A DNA stretch of 49,275 nucleotides from Candidatus Helarchaeota archaeon (GTDB lineage: Archaea; Asgardarchaeota; Lokiarchaeia; Helarchaeales; HEL-GB-A). Position 1 is the first letter of the stretch. Every line of letters starts with the position of its first letter. Both the position numbers and the translations under genes were made by a program. The stretch is taken from contig JABXJT010000034.1 in assembly GCA_013375455.1 (NCBI GenBank), positions 1 through 49,275 of the forward strand, in the 5' to 3' direction. Positions 24,643-34,258 of this stretch are shown piece after piece. The notes under the pieces were generated by a model. That model was given only the letters and a program-made list of their open reading frames with translations. It had not been told where the DNA came from and searched no databases.

Positions 24643-25932
24643 TCAGTATAAAAACGGAAGAGTAATGGCGCCCTTTGGAAAAATGATCACTTCTGGATTT
24701 TTGATTTTCACGCGTTGAATGGCATCTTCCAGGGTTGAAGCGTATTCCAGGCCTATTTGTTCGATTTCGGTTGGAGACACGCCATCCGTAACTATAATAA
24801 TTCGATGTTCCTTAACCTTGGCAAAGAGATAGAGCACGCAGCTTTCTCCTGGGAGCTGCCCTTTCTCAATGCATTCGAAGAGAAAATCTGAGGAAGGATT
24901 TTGTAAGAGTATTTCCCGGAAAACGGGGCTGGAGGAAATGCCTTGATAACACGGAGCAAGGAGGATGATCACGCCATCTTCTTTAATAGCAAGATGGGAA
25001 GCGAATAATGCCTTCGTTGCTTTTCCAAAAGTTGCACCTCTGGGAAATGAATTAACAATGGAAATATCAGCCAATTTAGGAATTTTGACCCCATATACTT
25101 CCTTTGCGTAGTTCACGCCCATATGATGAGCTTCTACGGGATCACCAGCCACGATTTTAATAATCTCATTTTTAGAGTTCAAAATTGTATTAATTATAAA
25201 ATCTAACCCTAGCAATTTAGCAGCTTCTTCCATATCTTCACGGATCGTGTTCCCCTCTAGTTTTCCGAACTCTGCATTAAACGTGCCCACCAAGCAGTGA
25301 TTTTGATTTATAGTTTCCTGCCCAGCAACTCCTGGAATGATGATGCCGCTTCCCCCAGTAAACCCCGCAAGTTCGTGCGGCATGATACTACCTAAGCCTA
25401 TTTTTAAATCAGCTTTGACGACTTCCGAATTAACATGAACTTTCGTGCCAAAGGAGGTCTCACCGAGATATATTAGGTTTTGGGTAGGATCATGGTCAAG
25501 TACTTGGACTCTATTTAGTACTTCCAACCCAAATTTCTCTTTCAGTTCGCGTTCTGTTAATGAGGGATGCAACCCGCGACCCACGATTATTTTAATTTGG
25601 CGATCTGGAATCCCAGAAGCATTGAGAATATCTAATAACGGGGGAATGAGTAAGTTTGAAGGCGTAGGGCGTGATTTATCATCTGAGATAATAACAACAT
25701 TCTTTTTCTTCCGAATTAAAGTATCAAAATCAGGAGACCCGATTCCATTCTTCAAAGCAGTCGAAAGAACGTGAGTTGGAGATTCATTAGCCTCTGCATC
25801 TTTAGGAACAAACTGGCCGAGTAACTTCCAGGATGCAGGCAAGTCAACTGTACAACTTTTGCTCCCATAAAGAAATTTGATTGCTTTCGTCACGGCACGC
25901 ACCAGAAAATTCACTGCTTTCGCATTTTTCAA
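24643..25932 (-). CDS. LarA-like (DUF2088) nickel-pincer enzyme family protein lacking the cofactor lysine
   Basis: 429 residues similar to lactate racemase LarA and its homologs, which use a nickel-pincer nucleotide cofactor. Landmarks: ISDDKSRPTPSNLLIPPLLD, IIVGRGLHPSLTERE (His equivalent to LarA His108), GSIMPHELAGFTGGSGIIIP (His174 equivalent) and ETINQNHCLV (His200 equivalent). Where LarA has GGRK with the cofactor-attaching Lys184, this protein has GGSG, so the covalent lysine is missing. Start uncertain: TTG at 25932 is the longest. It heads an operon with cooC 21 bp downstream. An epimerase or racemase role with non-covalent cofactor is inference. Confidence 0.78.
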   Translation of the reverse strand: MKNAKAVNFLVRAVTKAIKFLYGSKSCTVDLPASWKLLGQFVPKDAEANESPTHVLSTALKNGIGSPDFDTLIRKKKNVVIISDDKSRPTPSNLLIPPLLDILNASGIPDRQIKIIVGRGLHPSLTERELKEKFGLEVLNRVQVLDHDPTQNLIYLGETSFGTKVHVNSEVVKADLKIGLGSIMPHELAGFTGGSGIIIPGVAGQETINQNHCLVGTFNAEFGKLEGNTIREDMEEAAKLLGLDFIINTILNSKNEIIKIVAGDPVEAHHMGVNYAKEVYGVKIPKLADISIVNSFPRGATFGKATKALFASHLAIKEDGVIILLAPCYQGISSSPVFREILLQNPSSDFLFECIEKGQLPGESCVLYLFAKVKEHRIIIVTDGVSPTEIEQIGLEYASTLEDAIQRVKIKNPEVIIFPKGAITLPFLY

Positions 25933-26004
25933 TTGATATTTTGAAAAAATGAATAAAAAACTTTTTGAAAAATTTATTAAAAGCGTATTCGTTAAGGTTA
26001 AAAT

Positions 26005-26463
26005 ATGTGGCTATTTAAAATATCTACGATTTCTGCGATCGTTTTGAATGGGCTTTTGATTCCATTTTACGTTATTTTATATTATTATCTTAGATTTGCT
26101 GATCCTTTACTTTTTGTACAACTTAGACCTGTATTTTACATAACGAGTTATGCTGCGGTAATTTCCCTCATATTTTTTATCTGTCTAGCAGCAGTACGAA
26201 TTCGGAGCGGATATAAAGGAACACGGTTAATGATTGGAAATCGGCATCTTCATGAGGGGACTATAGGTTTTGTATTTGTATTCATAGGTACTATCTGGAA
26301 CATGTGGCATTATTTTGATACAAGCTTCCAAATTGTAAATTACACGTTAGGCTGGTATCTGGCAATTGGGGGGTTGGTTTGGATAGTTATCGGCGCGATT
26401 TTTATCGGGAGAGATTGGGAAGATATTAAAAAGGGGAAATTTTTCAATAAAGAAGAGAAATAG
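26005..26463 (+). CDS. Four-helix membrane protein, function unknown
   Basis: 152 residues with four hydrophobic helices, at about 5-27, 42-63, 86-104 and 112-135. A short basic segment (RIRSGYKGTRLMIGNRHLHE) lies between helices 2 and 3, and the C-terminal tail is charged (DWEDIKKGKFFNKEEK). It reads as a small polytopic protein with no recognised motif. It is divergent from the LarA-like gene across about 70 AT-rich bases. Nothing in the sequence indicates its role. Confidence 0.6.
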   Translation: MWLFKISTISAIVLNGLLIPFYVILYYYLRFADPLLFVQLRPVFYITSYAAVISLIFFICLAAVRIRSGYKGTRLMIGNRHLHEGTIGFVFVFIGTIWNMWHYFDTSFQIVNYTLGWYLAIGGLVWIVIGAIFIGRDWEDIKKGKFFNKEEK

Positions 26464-26618
26464 AAGAGGTAATGTAGAAATTTTTTACTTTCTAAGGGTA
26501 TATACTCGATTACAAATTTAGAGGGTAAAATAAAAAAGTTATATAAATGAATACCCACTTAAGAAAGTAAAAAAATAGAACTTAAGAAATAAGTATAATT
26601 ACACAGAGAGGACTGTAA

Positions 26619-27086
26619 ATGCCAACTGAGCAAGAATTGAAGAATGAAATGTTTAGGCTAAGAGAGATTCTCCAGAATAAGGAGAAAGAGGTAGCTGATC
26701 TAAAAGCAAAAATAGCAAATATTGAAAAAGAATTAGGAATGGCGAAACCGGTTTTAGCAGCACCAATCCCATCAATTAATCCAACACCTGCGGCACCTAC
26801 TCCGAAAGTTGAGACGGCTGCGGCTCCAATCCCCAAAATTGAGACGGCTCCAGCGACTACTACATCCGCACAGCCGCGTAGACCAAAGACAATCCTCCAG
26901 AAGATACCCCGGTCCGGCACGTCGCAATTACACGCCCGAGAAACGCAATTTGAATGCCCAAATTGTGGGAGTCATTATAATTCCGAAGTGGAGGATAAAA
27001 CAAGAATCCTATATGTCGTGGGTGCTGGAACACGGATTTATGCCAAAAAACATCGGTGTATGAACTGTGGGAATGAATGGTCCTAA
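26619..27086 (+). CDS. Coiled-coil, Pro/Ala linker, zinc-ribbon protein
   Basis: 155 residues in three parts: a charged coiled coil (about 2-42; ELKNEMFRLREILQNKEKEV), a low-complexity Pro/Ala/Thr linker with repeated APIP-I and PK-ETA motifs (about 45-100), and a C-terminal zinc ribbon (ECPNCGSHY at about 112, HRCMNCGNEW near the end). It ends 14 bp before the archaeosortase gene and may be co-transcribed. The ribbon resembles nucleic-acid-binding or adaptor ribbons; a specific role is not evident. Confidence 0.65.
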   Translation: MPTEQELKNEMFRLREILQNKEKEVADLKAKIANIEKELGMAKPVLAAPIPSINPTPAAPTPKVETAAAPIPKIETAPATTTSAQPRRPKTILQKIPRSGTSQLHARETQFECPNCGSHYNSEVEDKTRILYVVGAGTRIYAKKHRCMNCGNEWS

Positions 27087-27100
27087 TTGGATGAACATTC

Positions 27101-27685
27101 TTGGAACAAGATACACTCGATAAAAAACTGAAACAAGATCAGCAAATCCCTGCTTTACCAAATTGCATTGCCTACCTTGCCATTGTCATTTTAGTAACTA
27201 TTTTTCTTTTCCTTATATCAAATTATTTTTGGTTAAGGGCATATACAACTGAGGGAGCATCTTCACTTCTTAGAGTATTTGGATTTGAAACCAGTGTTAC
27301 TTATAATGAAATGACCGATCTAGTCCGGATATGTGCGAATGGTGATTGCTTTTGGGTAATTAAGATTTGTTCAGGAATTGAGGCCATCGCGTTCATTTCA
27401 GGCTTAATATTAGCAACCCCTACGTCTTGGATCCGTAAAATGGCAGGAATATTATTTATTACTTTCGGAATTTTTGGGGCAAATATCCTTAGAATATTTA
27501 CAACAATAATATTAGCTGCACAGGGTTATTCAGAGACGATTTACCACCAAATGGTTTCTGGAATATTTACCGTCGTATTTATTATCGTCTTTATTTTAAT
27601 GATACAAGCTTGGATCATTCCAAATTTCATCGATTCATTGATCAATGTGTTAATTGGAATAGTGCGGGCAATAAAGGGAAGTTAA
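27101..27685 (+). CDS. Archaeosortase (exosortase family)
   Basis: 194 residues with about six helices. The exosortase/archaeosortase catalytic triad can be seen: Cys90 in KICSGIEAIAF, Arg131 in ANILRIF and His149 in IYHQMVSG. This membrane transpeptidase cleaves C-terminal sorting signals of surface proteins and transfers them to a lipid anchor. The likely substrate type is the PGF-like tail of the protein at 7733-8272. The frame starts at TTG 27101; the upstream ATG at 27091 is out of frame. The stop overlaps the convergent membrane-protein gene by 4 bp. Confidence 0.85.
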   Translation: MEQDTLDKKLKQDQQIPALPNCIAYLAIVILVTIFLFLISNYFWLRAYTTEGASSLLRVFGFETSVTYNEMTDLVRICANGDCFWVIKICSGIEAIAFISGLILATPTSWIRKMAGILFITFGIFGANILRIFTTIILAAQGYSETIYHQMVSGIFTVVFIIVFILMIQAWIIPNFIDSLINVLIGIVRAIKGS

Positions 27686-29205
27686 GTTTCATTTTTAGAA
27701 TAGAGACCAACTGCTACCCCAGCTAATAATCCAATAGAAAAAATTATTTTTAACAGAAGAATATCTGTGATTAGGGAGTAATTTGGAAGGATTGTATAAG
27801 AGGTTAATAATGAAGGGAGGAGAGGGATAGAAAATGCTAAACAAATTATAATAAATCCCATTAAGCTGGTATAAAGCAGGCTCCCCAATTTGGTTTCAAG
27901 AACTTTACCCCAACGCGACTGGGAAGAAGCCCAATTAGAAAGTAGTTCATATATTATAATGAGGAGATATCCGATGATGATTATTGCTAAAAGTACTGCG
28001 GCTAAACCAGACGAAAAAATGTCGAAGAAGAATGTCCCAGTAAAATAGTAATATTGATTATCAATAATTATTAATCCTGCTAATGACAAAACTCCAATAA
28101 TAGCTATAAGCTTTTTTCCAGAGTTTTGTCTAAATTTTGAAGCATTAAACAAATTTTGCTTGATTATTGAACCAATTCCAACTCCTACTAAAAAGGACAG
28201 AAGAATGATGGGAATTATTTCACTGAAAATATTAGAATAAAAAGTTATTGTAATTCGATTGAATTCATGCGGGGCATAAATATCAAATACCAAGGAAAGC
28301 GAGCCCCAGATATAGATTGACCCTATTATAAATAGGGACGCAATAATCGCTTGGATAATTAAAGATCTTTTAATGTTCAAAAGAAATTTTTGGGCAATTT
28401 TGTATATTACACTTCCGATAATGAAGATCGGGAAGAACCAAGAGGCTACGGACGCAAAATGGTAAAAAAGATCAAACGAAAATAATGTATCTTCCGTTAC
28501 CAGAAAAATAAGGATGACCAAATTTATTGACATGTAAAGAAAGACGGCAAAGACTTCACCGAGCCATACTCGTGTGTTCGTTTTATAGTTAGGGAAGAAG
28601 TACCTTCCGATTCTTTTGTAAAACCAAATAATAAAAATAAATAATCCAACTAATAAGAAAACGTAAAAGATACTAATTGAGAAAACCGGGGATTCGTATG
28701 GTGGGAAGGCTGTATTAAAGAAGATACCCGTTTCATTTAAAACTGTTACAATGAATAAAATGTGAATTAAGAAAAGCCAGAAATATAAAAAAAGATCATG
28801 ATATATTACTCGCAAAGATCCATTACACTCAGGACATTTAAGAGGGGTGATGTCATTTTGTTTAGTTAATCGGCGGATAATCGAACGCACGATTAAGATT
28901 AATGCAATAAAAGGAATGATGAAAAGAATTCCAGCAAAAGAATATGTAAAAAGGAAATTTACAGAGCCACTTTCACCTTTTAAGAGAGGACCTATGATCA
29001 AAATTGCCCCTAAATAGAAGATAAACGAAATAAGCATGTAGGCAAGGAATGCATATTGTGTGAGTCTTCGATCGTGGTACCCGGAGCAGCGGGGACAGAG
29101 GTAGGTACCACATTCCTCACATTGTGTCCAGTATGCGAAAAAAGATACATTTCGAAGATGAAAAGCCCCACAATGATGACAATGCCGTTCTTCCGTGGAT
29201 GCCAT
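27682..29205 (-). CDS. Multi-spanning membrane protein with N-terminal zinc ribbons
   Basis: 507 residues. The first ~45 contain cysteine pairs HCHHCGAF, CEECGTYLCPRCSG (two zinc sites), and a further CPECNGSLR lies between helices near residue 123. About ten to twelve hydrophobic helices follow. The ribbon segments probably face the cytoplasm. No catalytic motif is recognised; similar zinc-ribbon/polytopic proteins are frequent in Asgard genomes. It is convergent with the archaeosortase gene (4-bp overlap) and divergent from the response-regulator gene. Confidence 0.65.
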   Translation of the reverse strand: MASTEERHCHHCGAFHLRNVSFFAYWTQCEECGTYLCPRCSGYHDRRLTQYAFLAYMLISFIFYLGAILIIGPLLKGESGSVNFLFTYSFAGILFIIPFIALILIVRSIIRRLTKQNDITPLKCPECNGSLRVIYHDLFLYFWLFLIHILFIVTVLNETGIFFNTAFPPYESPVFSISIFYVFLLVGLFIFIIWFYKRIGRYFFPNYKTNTRVWLGEVFAVFLYMSINLVILIFLVTEDTLFSFDLFYHFASVASWFFPIFIIGSVIYKIAQKFLLNIKRSLIIQAIIASLFIIGSIYIWGSLSLVFDIYAPHEFNRITITFYSNIFSEIIPIILLSFLVGVGIGSIIKQNLFNASKFRQNSGKKLIAIIGVLSLAGLIIIDNQYYYFTGTFFFDIFSSGLAAVLLAIIIIGYLLIIIYELLSNWASSQSRWGKVLETKLGSLLYTSLMGFIIICLAFSIPLLPSLLTSYTILPNYSLITDILLLKIIFSIGLLAGVAVGLYSKNET

Positions 29206-29354
29206 TTTCTTTCAATCAATTTTTTTAGAATAATAAAATCGTTAATCTCTATAAGTATTTAATTCAGTTCAAAATTTTACTACCAGAAAATAAGAAAGTT
29301 TTTTAACATCCTTTAAGTTAAATTTAGCGAATTTGATGGTGCTTTCATTACTTA

Positions 29355-30212
29355 TTGTTGAGAAGGAGATGTAGTATGAAAGAGGATAAAAACAGAAAGG
29401 TTCCAGATTTTAAGGATGTTTGGACCCATATTTCCACGCCAAAAAAATACAGCGATTTAGATACAATGTCCGACTGGGTAAAGAGCATCATCGAGAAGGT
29501 CGATGGAACAGAGAGACGTATCTTGATTGTGGATGATGAACAAGAGGTTTTGAATTCCTTAAAGGAAATTCTACAACATGAGGGGTATCGCGTGGAAGTT
29601 GCCACGAATGGAATAGATGCGTTAGATCTGTTGAGTCGAAAGAATTTTAGCATAATTTTATCTGATATACGGATGCCAGCCATGGATGGAATTGAACTTT
29701 GTGAGATCTGTAAGAACCATCCACAATTAAACCGCATTCCAATCATCTTATTCAGCGGTTATTACGACACGTTTGAATCGGCTGCAGATTTCTTTTTAGA
29801 AAAACCATTAGATTCCGAGAGTTTAGTTAGAGTTATTAACAAAATATTTGAAAAATATCAGGCCATAGAGGATAAGGGAGCAATTGGTGAAAAAAGAAGA
29901 AAATCGAAGCGATTTGAAGTAATTTCAATCGATAAAATGAGTCACCCAGCAAAAATTCAAAAACTTTTAAACTTTTTTTGGGTATTTCAACCAAAAAAAA
30001 TTCCCCTTTTTAAATTATCTCACAAATCAGATTTAGCTATAGATACTATCCGAGCAATACTGAACATTATTGAGAAACACGATACAGCTTTGATTGTTGA
30101 GGATTCGCCCATTCTAAGGGAATTGTTGAAATCAGAAATTAAATTTTTAGGGGGAAATTCAAGACGAATATTTGATACTCTCGAGAATGTGAAAGAGAAT
30201 TTCGAAATGTAA
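29355..30212 (+). CDS. Response regulator with receiver and winged-helix output
   Basis: About 278 residues from ATG 29376, which has AAGGAGAT 7 bases upstream; TTG 29355 is only the longest frame. A receiver domain (about 48-160) shows LIVDDEQEVL, the phospho-acceptor aspartate in IILSDIRMPAMDG, IILFSGYYDT and the lysine in FFLEKPLDSES. The C-terminal ~90 residues look like a winged helix (LFKLSHKSDLAIDTIRAILN, IIEKHDTALIVED), implying DNA binding. The multi-PAS histidine kinase follows after 62 bp, so the pair forms a two-component system. Confidence 0.83.
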   Translation: MLRRRCSMKEDKNRKVPDFKDVWTHISTPKKYSDLDTMSDWVKSIIEKVDGTERRILIVDDEQEVLNSLKEILQHEGYRVEVATNGIDALDLLSRKNFSIILSDIRMPAMDGIELCEICKNHPQLNRIPIILFSGYYDTFESAADFFLEKPLDSESLVRVINKIFEKYQAIEDKGAIGEKRRKSKRFEVISIDKMSHPAKIQKLLNFFWVFQPKKIPLFKLSHKSDLAIDTIRAILNIIEKHDTALIVEDSPILRELLKSEIKFLGGNSRRIFDTLENVKENFEM

Positions 30213-30274
30213 TTTTCATTAAGCTACTTTTTAATAATAACTGTTTTAATAATGCAGGAGGCTTAACGGCCAAA

Positions 30275-33200
30275 ATGACAGAAAGTGAAGAAAAATTTGA
30301 GAATTCCGAATCTATTTTTCGCGTGATCGCTGAAAATGCCCATGATTTGATCTCCATTTTAAATCAGAATTATGAAATCGAATATCTCAATGAAAAAGCT
30401 CACGCAAGAATCTTGGGATATTCCAAAGAAGAACTAGTAGGAACAAAAGTATTGAGTTTAATAGATCCAGTTCATCTCCAAACTGCAAGAGATAGGTTCA
30501 GTGATAGTCTAGAAACTGGGAAAGGATCTGGGGAACTCCGGTTCAAGCATAAAGACGGACATTATGTTTGGCTGGAAATTAGAGGAACGATTTACACTGA
30601 TGAAGATGGAGCAAAAAAATCAATCCTTATTTCAAGAGATATAACCAAACGTAAAGTAGCCGAGACCACGTTGAAAGAAAGTGAAAAGCGTTATCGATCA
30701 TTTCTACATCATTTCCAAGGAATAGCTTATAGAGGTGGCATGGATTGGAAACCAATATTCTTTCATGGGGCTGTTGAAGAGATCACGGGTTATACTGATA
30801 GCGATTTTATTCTTGGAAAGCCGAACTGGGGCCAAATTATTCATCCAGAGGATTTTAATATAATTCGTGAATCTACTGAAAAAATCAAACTAGTTCCTAA
30901 TTATTCAACCGAACGAGAATATCGAATAATTCGCAAAGATGGTGAAGTACGGTGGGTTTACGAAATTACTCGCAATATTACTGATGAATCGGGAAAACCC
31001 GTCAAAGTGCAAGGGACCATTTATGATTTGACTGCGCGTAAATCTATGGAAGAAAAATTGAAAGAATCTGAAGAGAAATTTAAAATGATTGCAGACCAAT
31101 CATTAATGGGAATTATTATTGTTCAAGAGGGGCTAATCAAGTACGTGAATGAAACTGCGGCAACAATAATTGAATATTCCGTCGAAGAGACTTTGAATTG
31201 GACGGTAAATGATTTCTTAAAAATGGTTCATCCTGAAGATGCGGCTTTTATGGCAGAACAAGCAAGAATAAAACAATCGGGAGCACCAGGCGCCATAACT
31301 CATTATTCTTATCGCATTTTCACGAAATCCGGAAAGATAAAATGGCTTTCACTTCACTCCAAATCCATTCCATATGAGGCAGGGATAGCTGATTTGATAA
31401 CGATTATAAATATAACCGAACAGAAAGAAGCAGAGCAACAATTGATCGAGTCAGAAGAAAAATATCGGCTCATCACGGAAAATGCGCAAGATATAATTGG
31501 GATTATCAACCAAAAATATCAATTTGAGTATATTAATGAAGAGGCTCTCAAAGCGACGTCAGGATTTTCAAGTGAGGATTTAATTGGGAAAAATCCATTG
31601 GAATTCGTTCACCCCGCTGATCAAGAGCACGTTTCCAAAGCTTTGATAAAAGGGTTTGAAGTAGGGGGGGCAATGGTTGAGGCGAGAGTTAAACATAAAG
31701 ATGGGCATTATCTTTGGCTCGAAATAATGGCTCGAACCTTTAAAGATAAAGATGGGGAGTTGAAAGCTATCTCCATCTCAAGAGACATTACCGAACGTAA
31801 AATGACAGAAGAAGTCATTAGAGAAAGATTGAAATTTGAAAAATTAATTTCAAATATTTCATCTAGATTCGTGAGTTCTCTAAGCTTTGATGAATCCATA
31901 AACGATTCACTCGCAGATATAGGAAAATTGAGCGGGGCAAGCCGTGCCTATCTCTTTCAGCTAAAGAATGATAAAACCTTATTGGATAATACGCATGAAT
32001 GGTGTGCTGAAGGAGTCAGGCCTCAAAAGGATAACCTGCAGAATATGCCCAGTGAAATGTATCCCTGGTCAATGAGGCAACTCCTTGGAGGGGATGTAAT
32101 TCATATCAGAGACGTTTCAGAACTTCCTGATAAAGCAACTGGCGAAAAAGAGTTATTTGAAAGCCATGGTATTAAGTCGCTTTTGATCTTACCGATATTT
32201 AGTGCGGAAGAACTGATCGGATTCATAGGTTTTGATAATGTCATTAAAGCGAGGGAATGGCGAGACCTGGACTTGGAGACGCTTCGAATAACCTCGCAGA
32301 TAATTGCAAATGCGTTTGAACGCAGGCAAGCAGAACAAAAACTAAAGGAATCAGAGGAAAAGTTCAAATCAATTACAGAGCAATCCCTCATGGGTATTCT
32401 TATTCTGCAGGATGATGCAATTAAATATGCAAACGAGGCAGCTTCTAACATCGGTGAATATACCCTTCAAGAAATGCTGAATTGGACGCCTTACGAATAT
32501 GCTAAATTAATTCATCCCGATGATGCAAAATTTGTGTTAAGACAAGCAAGAATTAAACAGACAGGGGAGCCAGGGGCTATTGCACATTATTACCTGAGGT
32601 TCATGACGAAATCCGGGAAGATGAAATGGGTGTCCCTCTATTCTAAATCTATTCCATATCAAGGAAGAACGGCAGATCTAATCACCATTATAGATATAAC
32701 CTTACGGAAGGAAGCAGAACAACAATTGCTCGAGTCTGAAGAAAGGTATAGGTTCATTGCAGAAAACATCGATGACGGAATTTCAGTTCTAGATAAAGAT
32801 CTTAAAATAGAATACCTGAATAAAGCAATCGGAAGACTATCGGGATATTCGATTGATGAAATAATGAGTAAAACCGCGCTGGAGTTCGTTCATCCAGACG
32901 ATATTGGACGTGCAATGAAGTTACTAGAAGAAGGTTTGAAGGTTGGAACGGGGTGGGAAGAATTTAGGCTGCGTCGTAAAGATGGGGCTTATTTATGGGT
33001 TGAAGTGGTAGGGAAAGTTATTCACGATAAGAATAATGAAATAAAATTTATTCTGTCCAATAGGGATATCTCAAAGCGTAAACTGTTGGAACAACAATTG
33101 AAAGAATCCGAGGAATTATATAGAACTCTTTTTAAAATTTCGCCTGATGCAATAACGGCAACGGATTTACAGGGCAACATAACAGAACTATCTGAAAAAA

Positions 33201-34192
33201 CACTGGAGTTATATGGGTGGGAAATGGCAGATGAATTACTGGGAAAAAGTGCCTTTGATTTTATCGATCCTCAGGACCAAGAAAGAGCGCTTATTAATTT
33301 GAAAAAAACGCTAGATATGGAATTTTTAGGACCTATGGAATATTCTTTGGCTCGGAAAGACGGCACTTTCTTTATTGGTGAAGTGAAAGCCGCAGTGCTG
33401 AGAGCTGCATCTGGAAGTCCGAAAGGATTCATTGCCTCTGTCAGAGATATAACTGATCGGAAGCGTGCGGAGGCAGAATTAAAAGAGGCCTATAATCGTG
33501 CCGAATTTTATAAGGATCTACTTTCTCATGATGTCACGAACATCCTCCAAAATATTCTGTTTTCGGCTGAAAGTGGATTAATCTTGCTGGACGAGAAGGA
33601 AAAATTGAAAGCGAAGTTATTTGATATTAAAGATCAAGTGAAAAAAAGTGCAAAATTGATTTCAGATGTTCGAAAATTATCAAAACTTGAAAAGACAAAG
33701 CCTATTTTACAGCCGATAGAAGTTCAAAATATGCTTGATAATAGCAAATATTTTATCGAAAAGGGATTTCAGGAGAGAAAAATTGACATTCAAATTGATG
33801 CACCTGAACGAAAACTTTACGTTCAAGCAAATGAGTTCTTCAGAGATGTGGTGGAAAATATTTTACATAACGCCGTGAAATATAATCAGAACTCCACGGT
33901 CGAAATAATGATTCGAGTTTCGAGAGAGCAAAAAGATAGAGAATACTATTTAAGATTACAATTTTTGGACAATGGGGTAGGCATTAGAGATATTAGTAAG
34001 ACTGCGATTTTTGAAAGAGGATATAGGGAAAATGGAAATGTAAGTGGGCGTGGAATAGGACTCTCACTTGTCAAGAAAATAATATCAAGTTATGATGGTA
34101 ATGTTTGGGTGGAAGATCGAGTTGAAGGTGATTTTTCACAAGGTAGCAATTTTATAATTCTAATTCCAGAAGCACGCACGATTCTCGAATAA
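30275..34192 (+). CDS. Multi-PAS/GAF sensor histidine kinase
   Basis: 1305 residues, no membrane helix, so a cytosolic sensor. About seven PAS/PAC units run from residue ~12 to ~1080, interrupted by one GAF domain at about 530-690. Units 3 and 5 are near duplicates (EEKF, QSLMGI, ARIKQ-G-PGAI-HY, SKSIPY), as are parts of 1 and 4. The transmitter has an H-box LLSHDVTNILQ near 1090, an N-box ENILHNAVKYN, G1 LDNGVGI and G2 GRGIGLSL, so kinase activity is expected. A GGAGG Shine-Dalgarno lies ahead of the ATG. It is paired with the regulator just upstream. Ligands cannot be deduced. Confidence 0.92.
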   Translation: MTESEEKFENSESIFRVIAENAHDLISILNQNYEIEYLNEKAHARILGYSKEELVGTKVLSLIDPVHLQTARDRFSDSLETGKGSGELRFKHKDGHYVWLEIRGTIYTDEDGAKKSILISRDITKRKVAETTLKESEKRYRSFLHHFQGIAYRGGMDWKPIFFHGAVEEITGYTDSDFILGKPNWGQIIHPEDFNIIRESTEKIKLVPNYSTEREYRIIRKDGEVRWVYEITRNITDESGKPVKVQGTIYDLTARKSMEEKLKESEEKFKMIADQSLMGIIIVQEGLIKYVNETAATIIEYSVEETLNWTVNDFLKMVHPEDAAFMAEQARIKQSGAPGAITHYSYRIFTKSGKIKWLSLHSKSIPYEAGIADLITIINITEQKEAEQQLIESEEKYRLITENAQDIIGIINQKYQFEYINEEALKATSGFSSEDLIGKNPLEFVHPADQEHVSKALIKGFEVGGAMVEARVKHKDGHYLWLEIMARTFKDKDGELKAISISRDITERKMTEEVIRERLKFEKLISNISSRFVSSLSFDESINDSLADIGKLSGASRAYLFQLKNDKTLLDNTHEWCAEGVRPQKDNLQNMPSEMYPWSMRQLLGGDVIHIRDVSELPDKATGEKELFESHGIKSLLILPIFSAEELIGFIGFDNVIKAREWRDLDLETLRITSQIIANAFERRQAEQKLKESEEKFKSITEQSLMGILILQDDAIKYANEAASNIGEYTLQEMLNWTPYEYAKLIHPDDAKFVLRQARIKQTGEPGAIAHYYLRFMTKSGKMKWVSLYSKSIPYQGRTADLITIIDITLRKEAEQQLLESEERYRFIAENIDDGISVLDKDLKIEYLNKAIGRLSGYSIDEIMSKTALEFVHPDDIGRAMKLLEEGLKVGTGWEEFRLRRKDGAYLWVEVVGKVIHDKNNEIKFILSNRDISKRKLLEQQLKESEELYRTLFKISPDAITATDLQGNITELSEKTLELYGWEMADELLGKSAFDFIDPQDQERALINLKKTLDMEFLGPMEYSLARKDGTFFIGEVKAAVLRAASGSPKGFIASVRDITDRKRAEAELKEAYNRAEFYKDLLSHDVTNILQNILFSAESGLILLDEKEKLKAKLFDIKDQVKKSAKLISDVRKLSKLEKTKPILQPIEVQNMLDNSKYFIEKGFQERKIDIQIDAPERKLYVQANEFFRDVVENILHNAVKYNQNSTVEIMIRVSREQKDREYYLRLQFLDNGVGIRDISKTAIFERGYRENGNVSGRGIGLSLVKKIISSYDGNVWVEDRVEGDFSQGSNFIILIPEARTILE

Positions 34193-34258
34193 AATTCAAC
34201 CCCCTTTCATATACAATCCTCTTCTTTTTTAAAAATAGTTTTTTAAAGCTTCAGGATA

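Noticed and set aside
30060..30210. Truncated second receiver domain at the end of the response regulator (ALIVEDSPILREL)
   Set aside because: The segment reads better as the wing of a winged helix following LFKLSHKSDLAIDTIRAILN, and no frameshift or missing second half follows.
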